Assembly: GCA_963741305.1 (NCBI GenBank)
Contig: CAVUHL010000003.1
Span: 8,060,001 to 8,124,000, forward strand
Reading direction: 5' to 3'
Length of the DNA: 64,000 nt
Source of the DNA: DATMER01 sp963741305
GTDB lineage: Bacteria > Acidobacteriota > Thermoanaerobaculia > Multivoradales > UBA5704
The position numbers and the translations under genes are program-made. The notes below the pieces were generated by a model. It searched no databases, was not told where the DNA came from, and saw nothing but the letters and a program-made list of their open reading frames with translations. Each line of letters opens with the position of its first letter. Positions within the stretch are counted from its first letter, which is position 1. Positions 32,368 through 41,377 of this stretch are shown here, piece by piece.

Positions 32368-34425
32368 ATGGCCTTCACGCAAGCCGACCAACACGTTTCG
32401 ATCACGACCCCGCTGGGCAAGGACAAGCTGCTCCTGCGCAGCTTCCACGGCGAGGAGCGGATCTCCGGGCTTTTCCACTTCTCGCTGGAGATGCAGTCCG
32501 AGGAGAAGAGCCTCGACTTCGCGCAGGTGGTGGGCAAGGGCGCGACCGTGAAAGCCGAGCTCGCGGACGGCACGTTCCGCTACATCCATGGCATCGTCGG
32601 CCGCTTCGTGCAGGCCGGCGCCGACGCGCGGTTCACCACGTACTATGCCGAGCTTCACCCCTGGCTCTGGCTGCTCACCATGAGCGTGGATTGCCGCATC
32701 TACCAGAACATGACCGTGCCCGACATCGTCACCGGCCTGTTCACCGAGCTGGGTTTCACGGATTTCAAGAACAGCCTCAGCGGCACGTACAAGCCGCTCG
32801 AATATTGCGTCCAATACAACGAGAGCGCCTTCGCGTTCGTCTCGCGGCTGCTCGAGGACCAGGGGATCTTCTACTTTTTCCAGCACGAGGACGGCAAGCA
32901 CACGCTCGTGCTCGGCGACGACGCCTCCGCTTTTGCGGACTGCGCGGGCGCCTCGGCCGTGGAGTACGGCACCTACGGCGGCTGGAAGCAGCAGAACGTG
33001 GTCTCTTCCTGCACTTTGGAGGAGATGGTCATCCCGGGCAAGTACGCGGTGGACGACTTCGGCTTCGAGACTCCCTCGACCGATCTCCTCGGCAGCTCCG
33101 ACAGCCAGGTGGCAACCAACGGCAGCAAGCGCCGGATCTACGAGTACCCGGGAGGCTTCGTGAAGAAGGACGCCTCCGAGGGCCGCGCCAAGCTGCGCAT
33201 GGAGGAGCACGAGGCGCCGCGCAAGACCCTGCGCGGGCAGAGCTTCTGCCCTGCCTTCGTCGCCGGTGGCAAGACCAAGCTGGAGAAGCACTACCGCGAC
33301 GACGTCAACGCCGCCTACGTCCTCTCCCGCATCTCGCACTCGGCGAGCCCCGAGGCCTACACGAACTCGTTCGAGGCCGTACCCGCAGACGTTCCCGTCC
33401 GGCCGTCGCGCACGACGCGCAAGCCGGTCATCCCCGGCACCCAGACCGCGATCGTGGTCGGCAAGAGCGGCGAGGAGATCTGGACCGACAAGTACGGCCG
33501 GATCAAGGTGCAGTTCCACTGGGACCAGTTGGGGAAGAGCGACGAGAACAGCTCGTGCTGGATCCGCGTCGCGCACGGCTGGGCGGGCAAGGGCTGGGGG
33601 CAGATGTTCCTGCCGCGCATCGGCCAGGAGGTGGTGGTGAGCTTCCTCGAAGGCGATCCCGACCGGCCCCTCGTCACCGGCTCGGTCTACAACGCCGAGC
33701 AGACCGTCCCCTACGCGCTGCCCGGCGAGCAGACGAAGAGCACGATCAAGAGCAACGTATCAAAAGGGGGCGGCGGCTGGAACGAGATCCGCTTCGAGGA
33801 CAAGAAGGATTCGGAGGAGGTCTACATCCAGGCCGAGAAGGACTACAACCGGGTCGTCAAGAACAACGAGACCGTCAAGGTGGGCTTCGAGAAGAAGAAG
33901 GACGGCAACCAGACGATCGACGTGTACAAGGACCGGACGGTCACGGTGGAGGAGGGCAACCAGTCCCTCCAGGTCAAGAAGGGCAACCGCGACATCAAGG
34001 TGGACACGGGCAACGAGACTCACACCGTGGCCGGCACCCGTGACGTCACGGTCACCAAGGCCGAGACCCACACCAGCAAGGACAACTTCGATCACAAGGT
34101 CACGAAGAATTACACGCTCAAGGTGGACGGCAACCTACTGATCGAAGTGACGGGCACGGTGACGATCAAGTCGATGCAGGACATGCTGCTCGATTCAAAG
34201 GCCAAGCTGACCGCCAAGGCCGTGGCCGACCTCGCGACTCAGGGATTGAACATCTCGAACAAGGCCACGGTGGACCTCAAGAACGAAGCGCTCAACGTGA
34301 CGAACAAGGCTAGCGTGAACCTCAACAACGAGGGGACGATGGTCACCAGCAAGGCCTCCGCGATGCACAACGTGGAGGCCGGCGGGATCCTCACGGCCAA
34401 GGGCGCTTTGGTTAAAATCAATTAA
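32368..34425 (+). CDS. vgrG: T6SS spike protein VgrG (TssI)
   Basis: 685 residues from the ATG at 32368, with GGGAGAGG upstream. The N-terminal gp27-like region (about 1-370), the oligonucleotide-binding gp5 core with KYGRIKVQFHWDQLGK...SCWIRVAHGWAGKGWG, and a C-terminal needle of short beta repeats (KDRTVTVEEGN, KGNRDIKVDTGNE and similar) are all present. There is no extra C-terminal effector domain, so cargo must bind non-covalently or through the PAAR tip. The stop is immediately followed by hairpin copy 1. Confidence 0.95.
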   Translation: MAFTQADQHVSITTPLGKDKLLLRSFHGEERISGLFHFSLEMQSEEKSLDFAQVVGKGATVKAELADGTFRYIHGIVGRFVQAGADARFTTYYAELHPWLWLLTMSVDCRIYQNMTVPDIVTGLFTELGFTDFKNSLSGTYKPLEYCVQYNESAFAFVSRLLEDQGIFYFFQHEDGKHTLVLGDDASAFADCAGASAVEYGTYGGWKQQNVVSSCTLEEMVIPGKYAVDDFGFETPSTDLLGSSDSQVATNGSKRRIYEYPGGFVKKDASEGRAKLRMEEHEAPRKTLRGQSFCPAFVAGGKTKLEKHYRDDVNAAYVLSRISHSASPEAYTNSFEAVPADVPVRPSRTTRKPVIPGTQTAIVVGKSGEEIWTDKYGRIKVQFHWDQLGKSDENSSCWIRVAHGWAGKGWGQMFLPRIGQEVVVSFLEGDPDRPLVTGSVYNAEQTVPYALPGEQTKSTIKSNVSKGGGGWNEIRFEDKKDSEEVYIQAEKDYNRVVKNNETVKVGFEKKKDGNQTIDVYKDRTVTVEEGNQSLQVKKGNRDIKVDTGNETHTVAGTRDVTVTKAETHTSKDNFDHKVTKNYTLKVDGNLLIEVTGTVTIKSMQDMLLDSKAKLTAKAVADLATQGLNISNKATVDLKNEALNVTNKASVNLNNEGTMVTSKASAMHNVEAGGILTAKGALVKIN

Positions 34426-34516
34426 AGGACCTCAAGGACAGCAAGGACCTCAAGGACTGGAGAGCGTCCTTGGTGTCGTTGCTGTCCTTGGGGTCCTTAT
34501 GGTCATTGTCGTCCTT
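34425..34516. terminator. 9-bp-repeat hairpin, copy 1 (between vgrG and the repeat protein)
   Basis: AAGGAC repeats every 9 bp from 34425, facing GTCCTT repeats every 9 bp up to 34516. The two arms pair over about 33 bp with four mismatches. It fills the gap between convergent genes, and its right end shares a base with the minus-strand stop codon (TCA at 34516). It probably terminates transcription from both sides. Confidence 0.7.
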
Positions 34517-37500
34517 CAGGAGCAGCCCCCGGAGAGGGGGCAGCCCTGGTAGTAGGCCGGGTCGGTGTCCGACACCGGAGTGCCGCAGGTCGACCTGGCG
34601 GTGACGCTCCCGTGGTTGTGGTGCTGCCCTCCACTGACGGGGGGCAAGAATCTGGTGCAAGTGAAGGACTGGCCGGGGTCAAGCGTGGCCGGAATCGCAC
34701 AGTAGCCGGTCGTGCCTTGCTCGTCCGTCACCACGATGCCGTTGATCTGGATGTTCCCGTTGTTGGTCACTACATGCGTCACGTCCCAAGGAGGCCGTTG
34801 GACCGGACCCGGAGAGGTGTTCGCGTCGCTGGCGTTGATCAGCGTCTGGATGTGCACGCTCGGCGTCTCCGCGCCCGTGTAGTTGTTCAAGTCGCTGTCG
34901 GTCGCAGACTGTCCCGTAGAGGTGGCGGCGGTCACGGTCGAGGACCCAGCGTGGTTTCCGCAGGCCGAGAGGCCCACGGCGATGCATGTCATCGAGGCGC
35001 CGGCGGCGAGCGTCGTCGGTCCGGTGGTGCAATCCACATTCAAACCGCTGGTGTCCGTGACCACCACGCCGCTCAGGGCGAAGGGTCCCGAATTGGTGAC
35101 CGTGTACGAGCGGATGATAAGCGTTGCCACGACGGCCGAGGCGCCGGCCAGGGAGTCGTCCTCCTGCCCGTTGGTGGTGGTCTCGATGTCGATGCTCGCT
35201 GCCACTCCTTGGTAGTGGCTGGTGTCGGAGTCGTTGACCGTGCCGCCGTAGGGCGTCTGCGCGACGACGCTGCCGGTATTCGTATAGTTGCCCGTAACCG
35301 CCGTGCCGTTGCCGGTGCAGGCCATGGACTCGGTCGGCTGGAGCTCGGCTTTCGGGCAGGTCACGGTCACGCCTTTGTCGTCGTTGACCACGACCCCGGT
35401 GAGCGGCGCCTGGCCGGTGTTCTTGACCGTATAGGTCCATTGCACGGCGCTGCCCACGGGAATGACGAGCTCTGACGGTTGGGCCACGTCCTGGTTGTTG
35501 GTGAGCTTTTGGATGTCGATGCTCACCGGCAGCGTGCCGAAGTAGTGGCTCGCGTCCTGGGCCGAGGCTTGCGTGCCGCAGGTCGTGTCGCCGGTTGCCG
35601 TGCCGATGTTTCGGAACTGGCCGGAGACCGCGATGCCGGACGCCGTGCAGACCATCGATGCGCCCGCGTTGAGCGTGTCGAACGGACAGGTCACCAGTGC
35701 GCTCTGATCGTCGGCGACCCGCACGTTCGTGAGCTGGATGTTGCCGATGTTGGTGACCGTGTAGGTCCAGTTCACGGCCGAGCCGAGCTCGATGTAGGGA
35801 CCCTTTGGCGCGTCGGCGTTGTTGCCGTTCACCGCCGTCTCGATGTCGAGCTTCGCGGTGAACGTGCCCGTGTAGAAGCTCGCGTCGATCGCGGAGACTT
35901 CCTGGTTCGAGGGATTGCGCGCGGTGGCGCTGCCCACATGTGTGTTCTGGCAGGCCGCCGCCGTGCTCGTCGCTGTGCAGGTCACCGACTCGCCGGGCTG
36001 CAGCGTGGTTTTCGGGCAGTTGGCGAGCGCACCGTTCAGGTCGCCGACCTGGAGCTGCGAAAGCGAAAGCTGGCCCATGTTCTTCACGATGTAGCTCCAG
36101 TTGATCGTGCTGCCCATCGGGACCGAGGGGCCGGGCGGCTGCCCGATATCCTGGAAGTTGACCAGCGTGCGGAGCTGGAGCTCGGAGCCGCCGCCTCCGA
36201 AGTAGTTGCTGGGATCGGTTGCCATGATGGGCGAGGTACCGGGCGAGCCGCAGGCCGGCGTCGCGGTCACCGTGCCGAGGTTCGAGAACGGCCCCTCGAC
36301 CGCGGTGCCGAACGCGTAGCACGACATGACCTCGCCGGGCTGCAGGGTGGTTTTAGGGCACTCGACAGCCGCGCCCTTGTTCTCGCTGGCAACCACGTTG
36401 GAGAGCGCGACGTTGCCGGTGTTGGTGATGGTAAAGAGCCAGGTCACGGGTGTGCCGACCGTGATCGTGGGACCGGGCGGGACGTCGGCTCCCTGCCCGT
36501 TGGCGCTCAGCTCGAAGCTGAGCCCGGGCTGGCCCTGGCCCGTGTAGTAGCTCGGATCGGCGGCGGCGACCTGCGCGCCGTCAGCCGTCTGGGCCGTGAC
36601 CGAGCCGAGGTTGTCGTTCTGGCAGGCCTTGGCAATGCCGGCACCCGTGCAGCTCATCGTCTCGCCGGGCTGCAGCGCGGCTTTCGGGCAGGTCACGGCC
36701 ACTCCGCGGTTATCGATCACGTTGATGGCGGAGAGCGACACCAGTCCCAGGTTCTTGACGGTGTACGTCCAGCCGACCGGATCGCCGATGGGGATCGAGG
36801 GACCGGGAGGTCCGTCGGCGTCCTGCCCATTGACAAAGGTTTCTATTCCGATCGCTCCGCTGCCTCCACCCATGTAGTGGCTCGGGTCCTGCGCCGAAAC
36901 CGCGGCGCCGCACGGAGGCGAGGCGGTGACCGTGCCGACGTTCTTGAACTGCCCCTCCTTCGCGACGCCCGAGGCCGTGCAGGCCATCGACTCTCCGACT
37001 TGCAGGGTCGTCTTCGGGCAGCTCACCGCCGCTCCCTGGTCGTCCGTGATCAGGATCGCGGAGAGCGGCGCGTCGCCGGCATTGGTAACCGTGTAGACCC
37101 AGGAGACCGGCGAGCCCACCATGATCGTTGGACCTGGCGCCGCGTCGGCTTCGACGTTGTTCACGGCGGTTTCGATCTTGACGTCCGGGTGGTGCTCGCC
37201 CAGGTAGTAGCTCGGATCGACGGCGATCACCGTCTGGCCGGTGGAGGTCTTGCCGCTGACGGTTCCCTGGTTGTCGAACTGGCAGGCCTTGGCGGTTCCG
37301 TTCGCCGTGCAGGTCATCGCCTGCCCGAGCTGCAGCTCCGTCATCGGGCAGCTCACGGCCGCGCCGCGGCTGTCGCTGACGAGGATGCCGGTCAGGGCGA
37401 ACTGGCCGGTGTTGGTCACCACGTAGGTCCAGGAAACCGGGCCGCCGACCTGGATCGTGGGGCCTGGAGGCGTGTTCGCATCCTGATTGTTGACCAGCGT

Positions 37501-39786
37501 CTTGATCCGGATGCCCGGATCGCCGATGCCGCGGTAGTGGCTCGGATCGTCATCGCGCACCGGATCGCCGCAGGGCGGGTTGGCCGTCACCGTGCCGAGG
37601 TTCTTGAAGTCGCCGGAAACCGCCGTGCCCGTGGCACTGCAGCCGATCGATTCGCCCGGCCGCAGGTCGGTCCGGGGGCATGCCACGGGCGCGCCCTTGT
37701 CATCGGTGACGACCAAGCCGGACAGCGCGACCTTGCCGGTATTGGTCAGCGTGTAGGTCCACTGCACCGGCGAGCCGATCGGCACGGAGGGGCCGGGGGG
37801 AAGATCCGCATCGTTGCCGTTGGCCGACGTCTTGATCAGGATCGACGCCTCAGCCTGGCCGAAGTAGTGGGCCGGATTGCTCGCCGCCACCCGGGTGCCG
37901 TCCGGGGTCTGGCCGGTGACCGAGGCGAAGGCGGCGTTCTGGCAGGAGCCCGCCACGCCGCGCGCGATGCAGGTCATGGATTCGCCGGCAGTCAGGCCGG
38001 CCTTCGGGCAGCTCACCGCCGTGCCCTTGTCATCGGAGACGGCGAGGGCGTTCAACGGGAACTTGCCGGTGTTGGTGACGATGTACTCCCAGGTGACCGG
38101 GCCGCCCACCGCGATCGAGGGGCCGGGCGGGAAGTCCGCGTCGAAGCCGTTGGTGAGCGCGCGGATTTGAACGTTTTTCTCGCTCTCGCCAAAGTAATGG
38201 CTCGGATCGGAGTCGGAGACTTCGCCGCAGCTCGCGGTACCGGTCACGGTCGCGGTGTTGCCGAACTGGCCGGCGGCGGCGACTCCGACTGCCTCGCAGG
38301 TCATGGATTCGCCAGGGCCGAGGGTGGTGTGAGGGCAGACCACCGCTGCGCCGTGATCGTCCGATACCCGTATGGAGAGGAGGCGCACCTTGCCGGCGTT
38401 GGTAATGAGATAGGTCCACGCGATCGGCGAGCCGGCCAGCACGGTGGGTCCGGTCGGAACGTTCGCGTCCGCTCCATTCGTGGAGGTCACGATCTCGACG
38501 GCGGCGCCCTCGTCGCCGAAGTAGTGGCCCGGGTCCTGCGCCGTCGCGGAGCCTCCGCCCTTCTTCCCTTTCTTGATCTTGGCGGTGACGGTGCCGACGT
38601 TGCGGTGCTGGCAGGCCTCTGCCGTTGCCTTGGCCGTGCAGGTCAAGGACTGGCCCGGGTTGAGGGTGCCCTTGGGGCAGCTCACCGCGCCCCCCTGCTC
38701 GTCGCGGACCGAGATCTGGGCTAGGGGGTCGGTTCCTGAATTGGTAACCCGGTAGCTCCAAGTGACGGTCGATCCGATGGGGACCGACGGGCCGGGCGGC
38801 GTGTTCGCGCGCTGGCCGTTGACGAGGGTCTCGATCTGGACCGCGGTTTTTGGCCCCGGCCCCGGCCCCGGCGTCGGCCCTGGAGTCCCTCCCGACTGAA
38901 CGCAAGAAGTTTCGAACAGGGGGCCGCCGGCGGAATCCTGGATCACGGCGACGGAGGCGTCCGTGGTGGCAATCTCGATCCGGCCGAGCGGCTCGGTCAG
39001 TCCCAGCTCGGTGACCGGGACCTGCTCCGCGGGCAGGAGCTGGAGCGACTGGTTCCGCAGGAGCCTGCCATCGGGCGCGTAGACCGAGACGTCGATCTGC
39101 CTGCGGCGATCGACGGGGACCGGGGCCGGCAGGATCTGCCCGGTCAGGTCGCGCCAGACGATCACCTGGGCTTCGGCGAGGCCGATCCCCGACAGGTGCC
39201 GCAGGTTGTGGCGGGTGCAGAGCTCCTTCGAGGTGGCCTTGTCGATGTCGACGAGGTCGTGTCCGCGCGCCGGGCCCTGCTCGGGATCGACGAGGAAGCC
39301 TTCGCCGCGCAGCGCATCGGGCTTGGCGGCCTTTTTGCCGCCGCCGGTGCGGACGGTGCGGAGCGTGAGATAGCCGGTGGCGCGCCCGAAAGCCACGTCG
39401 GTCGCATGGTAGAGGCCGTCGGTGGGGGAGGGCTGGCCACTGAGCATGGCTTGCACGAGCAGCATTTCGCCCGCGGTCAGCGGCTTGCGGCCCGGGAGGT
39501 TCCCTTCGACGATCCAGGCGCGGAGGTCGGCCGTCCAGACTTCGCCGGGCTTCAGCCGGAGCTGCGTGCTCACGACCGGCAGGCCCCAGTTCGTGTAGAG
39601 GGCAGCGGCGACGTCCACCTGCTTGTTGAGGGTGTTGACGACGGCGAAAACCGTGGTCGCCTCGCCGCCTTCGAGATCGACCTCGAAGTAGGGCAGGAGC
39701 AGGTCCGAGGATGGCTTGGGCTGCGCTGCCAGAAGCTCCGCGACGAAAATCAAACCAAGCCAGGACGCGACTGCCCTTCTGAACAT
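34516..39786 (-). CDS. Large secreted repeat protein (13 DUF11-like domains)
   Basis: 1756 residues from the ATG at 39786, which has GGGGGAGAG upstream. A signal peptide (about 1-21, LGLIFVAELLAAQ) precedes a non-repetitive domain of about 330 residues, a Gly/Pro linker and 13 immunoglobulin-like repeats of about 108-115 residues. Each repeat has VNGxDAxxPPGPxI, WTYxVTNTG, CPKxxLxxGESMxC and DPSHYxG. Repeats alternate between two types in the last third (ACQ...N versus GQF...N with a later CG), so the array grew by copying a two-domain unit. Paired Cys suggest disulphides in an extracellular stalk. There is no C-terminal sorting helix, so surface attachment is unclear. Confidence 0.85.
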   Translation of the reverse strand: MFRRAVASWLGLIFVAELLAAQPKPSSDLLLPYFEVDLEGGEATTVFAVVNTLNKQVDVAAALYTNWGLPVVSTQLRLKPGEVWTADLRAWIVEGNLPGRKPLTAGEMLLVQAMLSGQPSPTDGLYHATDVAFGRATGYLTLRTVRTGGGKKAAKPDALRGEGFLVDPEQGPARGHDLVDIDKATSKELCTRHNLRHLSGIGLAEAQVIVWRDLTGQILPAPVPVDRRRQIDVSVYAPDGRLLRNQSLQLLPAEQVPVTELGLTEPLGRIEIATTDASVAVIQDSAGGPLFETSCVQSGGTPGPTPGPGPGPKTAVQIETLVNGQRANTPPGPSVPIGSTVTWSYRVTNSGTDPLAQISVRDEQGGAVSCPKGTLNPGQSLTCTAKATAEACQHRNVGTVTAKIKKGKKGGGSATAQDPGHYFGDEGAAVEIVTSTNGADANVPTGPTVLAGSPIAWTYLITNAGKVRLLSIRVSDDHGAAVVCPHTTLGPGESMTCEAVGVAAAGQFGNTATVTGTASCGEVSDSDPSHYFGESEKNVQIRALTNGFDADFPPGPSIAVGGPVTWEYIVTNTGKFPLNALAVSDDKGTAVSCPKAGLTAGESMTCIARGVAGSCQNAAFASVTGQTPDGTRVAASNPAHYFGQAEASILIKTSANGNDADLPPGPSVPIGSPVQWTYTLTNTGKVALSGLVVTDDKGAPVACPRTDLRPGESIGCSATGTAVSGDFKNLGTVTANPPCGDPVRDDDPSHYRGIGDPGIRIKTLVNNQDANTPPGPTIQVGGPVSWTYVVTNTGQFALTGILVSDSRGAAVSCPMTELQLGQAMTCTANGTAKACQFDNQGTVSGKTSTGQTVIAVDPSYYLGEHHPDVKIETAVNNVEADAAPGPTIMVGSPVSWVYTVTNAGDAPLSAILITDDQGAAVSCPKTTLQVGESMACTASGVAKEGQFKNVGTVTASPPCGAAVSAQDPSHYMGGGSGAIGIETFVNGQDADGPPGPSIPIGDPVGWTYTVKNLGLVSLSAINVIDNRGVAVTCPKAALQPGETMSCTGAGIAKACQNDNLGSVTAQTADGAQVAAADPSYYTGQGQPGLSFELSANGQGADVPPGPTITVGTPVTWLFTITNTGNVALSNVVASENKGAAVECPKTTLQPGEVMSCYAFGTAVEGPFSNLGTVTATPACGSPGTSPIMATDPSNYFGGGGSELQLRTLVNFQDIGQPPGPSVPMGSTINWSYIVKNMGQLSLSQLQVGDLNGALANCPKTTLQPGESVTCTATSTAAACQNTHVGSATARNPSNQEVSAIDASFYTGTFTAKLDIETAVNGNNADAPKGPYIELGSAVNWTYTVTNIGNIQLTNVRVADDQSALVTCPFDTLNAGASMVCTASGIAVSGQFRNIGTATGDTTCGTQASAQDASHYFGTLPVSIDIQKLTNNQDVAQPSELVIPVGSAVQWTYTVKNTGQAPLTGVVVNDDKGVTVTCPKAELQPTESMACTGNGTAVTGNYTNTGSVVAQTPYGGTVNDSDTSHYQGVAASIDIETTTNGQEDDSLAGASAVVATLIIRSYTVTNSGPFALSGVVVTDTSGLNVDCTTGPTTLAAGASMTCIAVGLSACGNHAGSSTVTAATSTGQSATDSDLNNYTGAETPSVHIQTLINASDANTSPGPVQRPPWDVTHVVTNNGNIQINGIVVTDEQGTTGYCAIPATLDPGQSFTCTRFLPPVSGGQHHNHGSVTARSTCGTPVSDTDPAYYQGCPLSGGCS

Positions 39787-39840
39787 GAGCTCTCCCCCTT
39801 TAGTGAAGGAAGTGGTGGAAGAGCAGCTGGAATTGCAGGC

Positions 39841-39925
39841 CAAGAAGGGTAAAGGACCTAAAGGACTCAAAGGACCAAAAGGACAAAACCGGTCCTTTAC
39901 GTCCTTTAGGTCTTTTAGGTCCTTT
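39841..39925. terminator. 9-bp-repeat hairpin, copy 2 (downstream of PAAR)
   Basis: AAAGGAC repeats every 9 bp from about 39849, and GTCCTTT repeats every 9 bp run up to 39925, pairing over about 35 bp with about five mismatches. The right arm ends at the PAAR stop codon (TTA at 39924-39926) on the minus strand. It separates PAAR from the repeat-protein gene on the same strand. Confidence 0.7.
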
Positions 39926-40310
39926 ACCCCCCGATCAGCACCGTCACGCACCCCGGCGGCAAAATCTTTCCAGTAGGCCCGGGGATCGGGGCCACGCAGG
40001 CCGGATGGCTCGTCATGTCTCCGGCTCTCGCCGCGGGCATGTTGCCGATCAGCACGGTGAAGGAGCCCAGCGCGATCATCGCCGGTCCGCTCGGCACGCA
40101 GCCGGCGGGGATGCAGGGGGTCGTCGTGTCGGTGGCCCGGGCGGCCGGCATGTTGCCGATCAGCACGGTGGGCTGCCCCTTGATGATCGTCTGCGGCAGG
40201 GGAGCGTGGGGCTGCGGCGTCGGCACCGGCGCCGGCGGATGGATCGGCGCGTGGCAGTGCGGCGCGTCGTTCAGGACCATGTCGCCCATGCGGGCCGCGG
40301 GCTTCGACAT
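39924..40310 (-). CDS. PAAR-domain T6SS spike-tip protein
   Basis: 128 residues from the ATG at 40310, with GGGGAG upstream. Two PAAR-type segments (QPTVLIGNMPAARATDTTTPC and SFTVLIGNMPAARAGDMTSHPAC) and a final GCVTVLIGG strand form the typical metal-bound cone with His and Cys ligands. PAAR caps VgrG and can carry effectors. It is a stand-alone PAAR with no toxin extension. It reads divergently from the MORN-like gene. Confidence 0.93.
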   Translation of the reverse strand: MSKPAARMGDMVLNDAPHCHAPIHPPAPVPTPQPHAPLPQTIIKGQPTVLIGNMPAARATDTTTPCIPAGCVPSGPAMIALGSFTVLIGNMPAARAGDMTSHPACVAPIPGPTGKILPPGCVTVLIGG

Positions 40311-40392
40311 CGAGATCTCCCCTGCGTTGCTATTTTGCGGCTCGTTTCCCCACCCAAAGAGAGAGTGACCCATTCGGGTGAGGAATTGCGGG

Positions 40393-40914
40393 ATGAGCGA
40401 AGAGAGGACAGATCTGGTCGTCTACGGCGAGCGGGGGCAGGTCCTGCGCCGGCAATCCTTGCTGGATGGACAGCCCGACGGCGAGTGGACCGCCTGGGAC
40501 GAAGACGGCTGGATTGCCGAGCGCGGCCGTTTCCAGGCCGGCCTCCTGGAAGGGGAGCTGCAGCGCTATGACCGCGACGGCCGCACCGAGGCCGCGCTCT
40601 CCTACCGGGCCGGCAAGCTGGACGGTGAGGCCCTCTTCTACGACGCCGGCCGGCTCCAGATGAAGATCGCGTACCACGGCGGATTGCAGGACGGCGAGAC
40701 CGTGATCTTCGGCGAGAGCGGCCTTCCCACGGCGCGGTCGATGTACCGGGCGGGGCGCCTCCACGGCCTCTCGTCCTGGTACCGGCCCGACGGCTCCGTC
40801 CTGCGCACCTCCGAGCACGCCGACGGCGAGCTCGACGGCGAGACGGTCGAATACGACGAGAAGGGAAAGGCCGTGGAGCGCCTTCTCTTTCGCCGCGGGA
40901 AGCCGGCGCGGTGA
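40393..40914 (+). CDS. MORN-repeat-like protein (toxin-antitoxin MORN variant type)
   Basis: 173 residues from the ATG at 40393, with GAGGA upstream. Tandem units of about 22 residues (GQPDGEWTAWDEDG, GLLEGELQRYDRDG, GKLDGEALFYDAG, GLQDGETVIFGESG) match MORN-type repeats. Such proteins act as scaffolds or immunity-like partners. It is encoded next to PAAR on the opposite strand, so an immunity role is possible but unproven. GTGA overlap with the SPOR gene. Confidence 0.78.
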   Translation: MSEERTDLVVYGERGQVLRRQSLLDGQPDGEWTAWDEDGWIAERGRFQAGLLEGELQRYDRDGRTEAALSYRAGKLDGEALFYDAGRLQMKIAYHGGLQDGETVIFGESGLPTARSMYRAGRLHGLSSWYRPDGSVLRTSEHADGELDGETVEYDEKGKAVERLLFRRGKPAR

Positions 40915-41363
40915 AGCACTCCATGATCACCTGGCGCCTGCATCGCAAGGGAGTGGTGCTCATCTCCATCGGCGCGGTGCTGATGGGGTTCCTGATGTTC
41001 TCCGCGGGCTACCTCACGGCCCTGCGCCGTCCCATCCCACCAGCCGCCGCGCCCGCGCCTGCTCAGAAAAAAGCCGAACCAGAAAAGCAAGAATCGGCCG
41101 GGAAGCCCCACATAGAGGATGAGGCCTTCACATTACGAGTGGGAGCGTTCGCGGACGAGGCCGATGCCAAAGCCCTCGTCCAGGAGATGACGGCGCGCGG
41201 TTACAAACCGGGCGTGACACCGGTGGCTCAGAACGGAGTCGTGCTCCACATGGTGCTGATCGGCCGCTACCTGGGCCGTGACGCGGCGGCCGAAGCGGCC
41301 GCGGAGCTGAAACGGAAAGAAGGGATTTTTTCGGCCGTGGTCCCTGCCGCGCCCGAAAGCTGA
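40911..41363 (+). CDS. Membrane protein with SPOR domain
   Basis: 150 residues: cytoplasmic basic start, one membrane helix (about 15-36, GVVLISIGAVLMGFLMFSAGYL), a Pro/Ala/Lys linker, and a C-terminal SPOR domain (FTLRVGAFADEADAKALVQEMTARGYKPGV). SPOR domains bind denuded glycan strands, usually at division sites. It is coupled to the MORN-like gene by GTGA and its stop shares a base with the next frame. Confidence 0.85.
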   Translation: MKHSMITWRLHRKGVVLISIGAVLMGFLMFSAGYLTALRRPIPPAAAPAPAQKKAEPEKQESAGKPHIEDEAFTLRVGAFADEADAKALVQEMTARGYKPGVTPVAQNGVVLHMVLIGRYLGRDAAAEAAAELKRKEGIFSAVVPAAPES

Positions 41364-41377
41364 TGGATGGAGCTGCG

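Noticed and set aside
35479..38724. 1081-codon plus-strand frame antisense to the repeat protein
   Set aside because: Its periodicity is imposed by the 13 repeats on the other strand. The peptide is Arg/Gly/Ala/Val-rich with no recognisable fold, and the minus-strand protein has a signal peptide and domain motifs.
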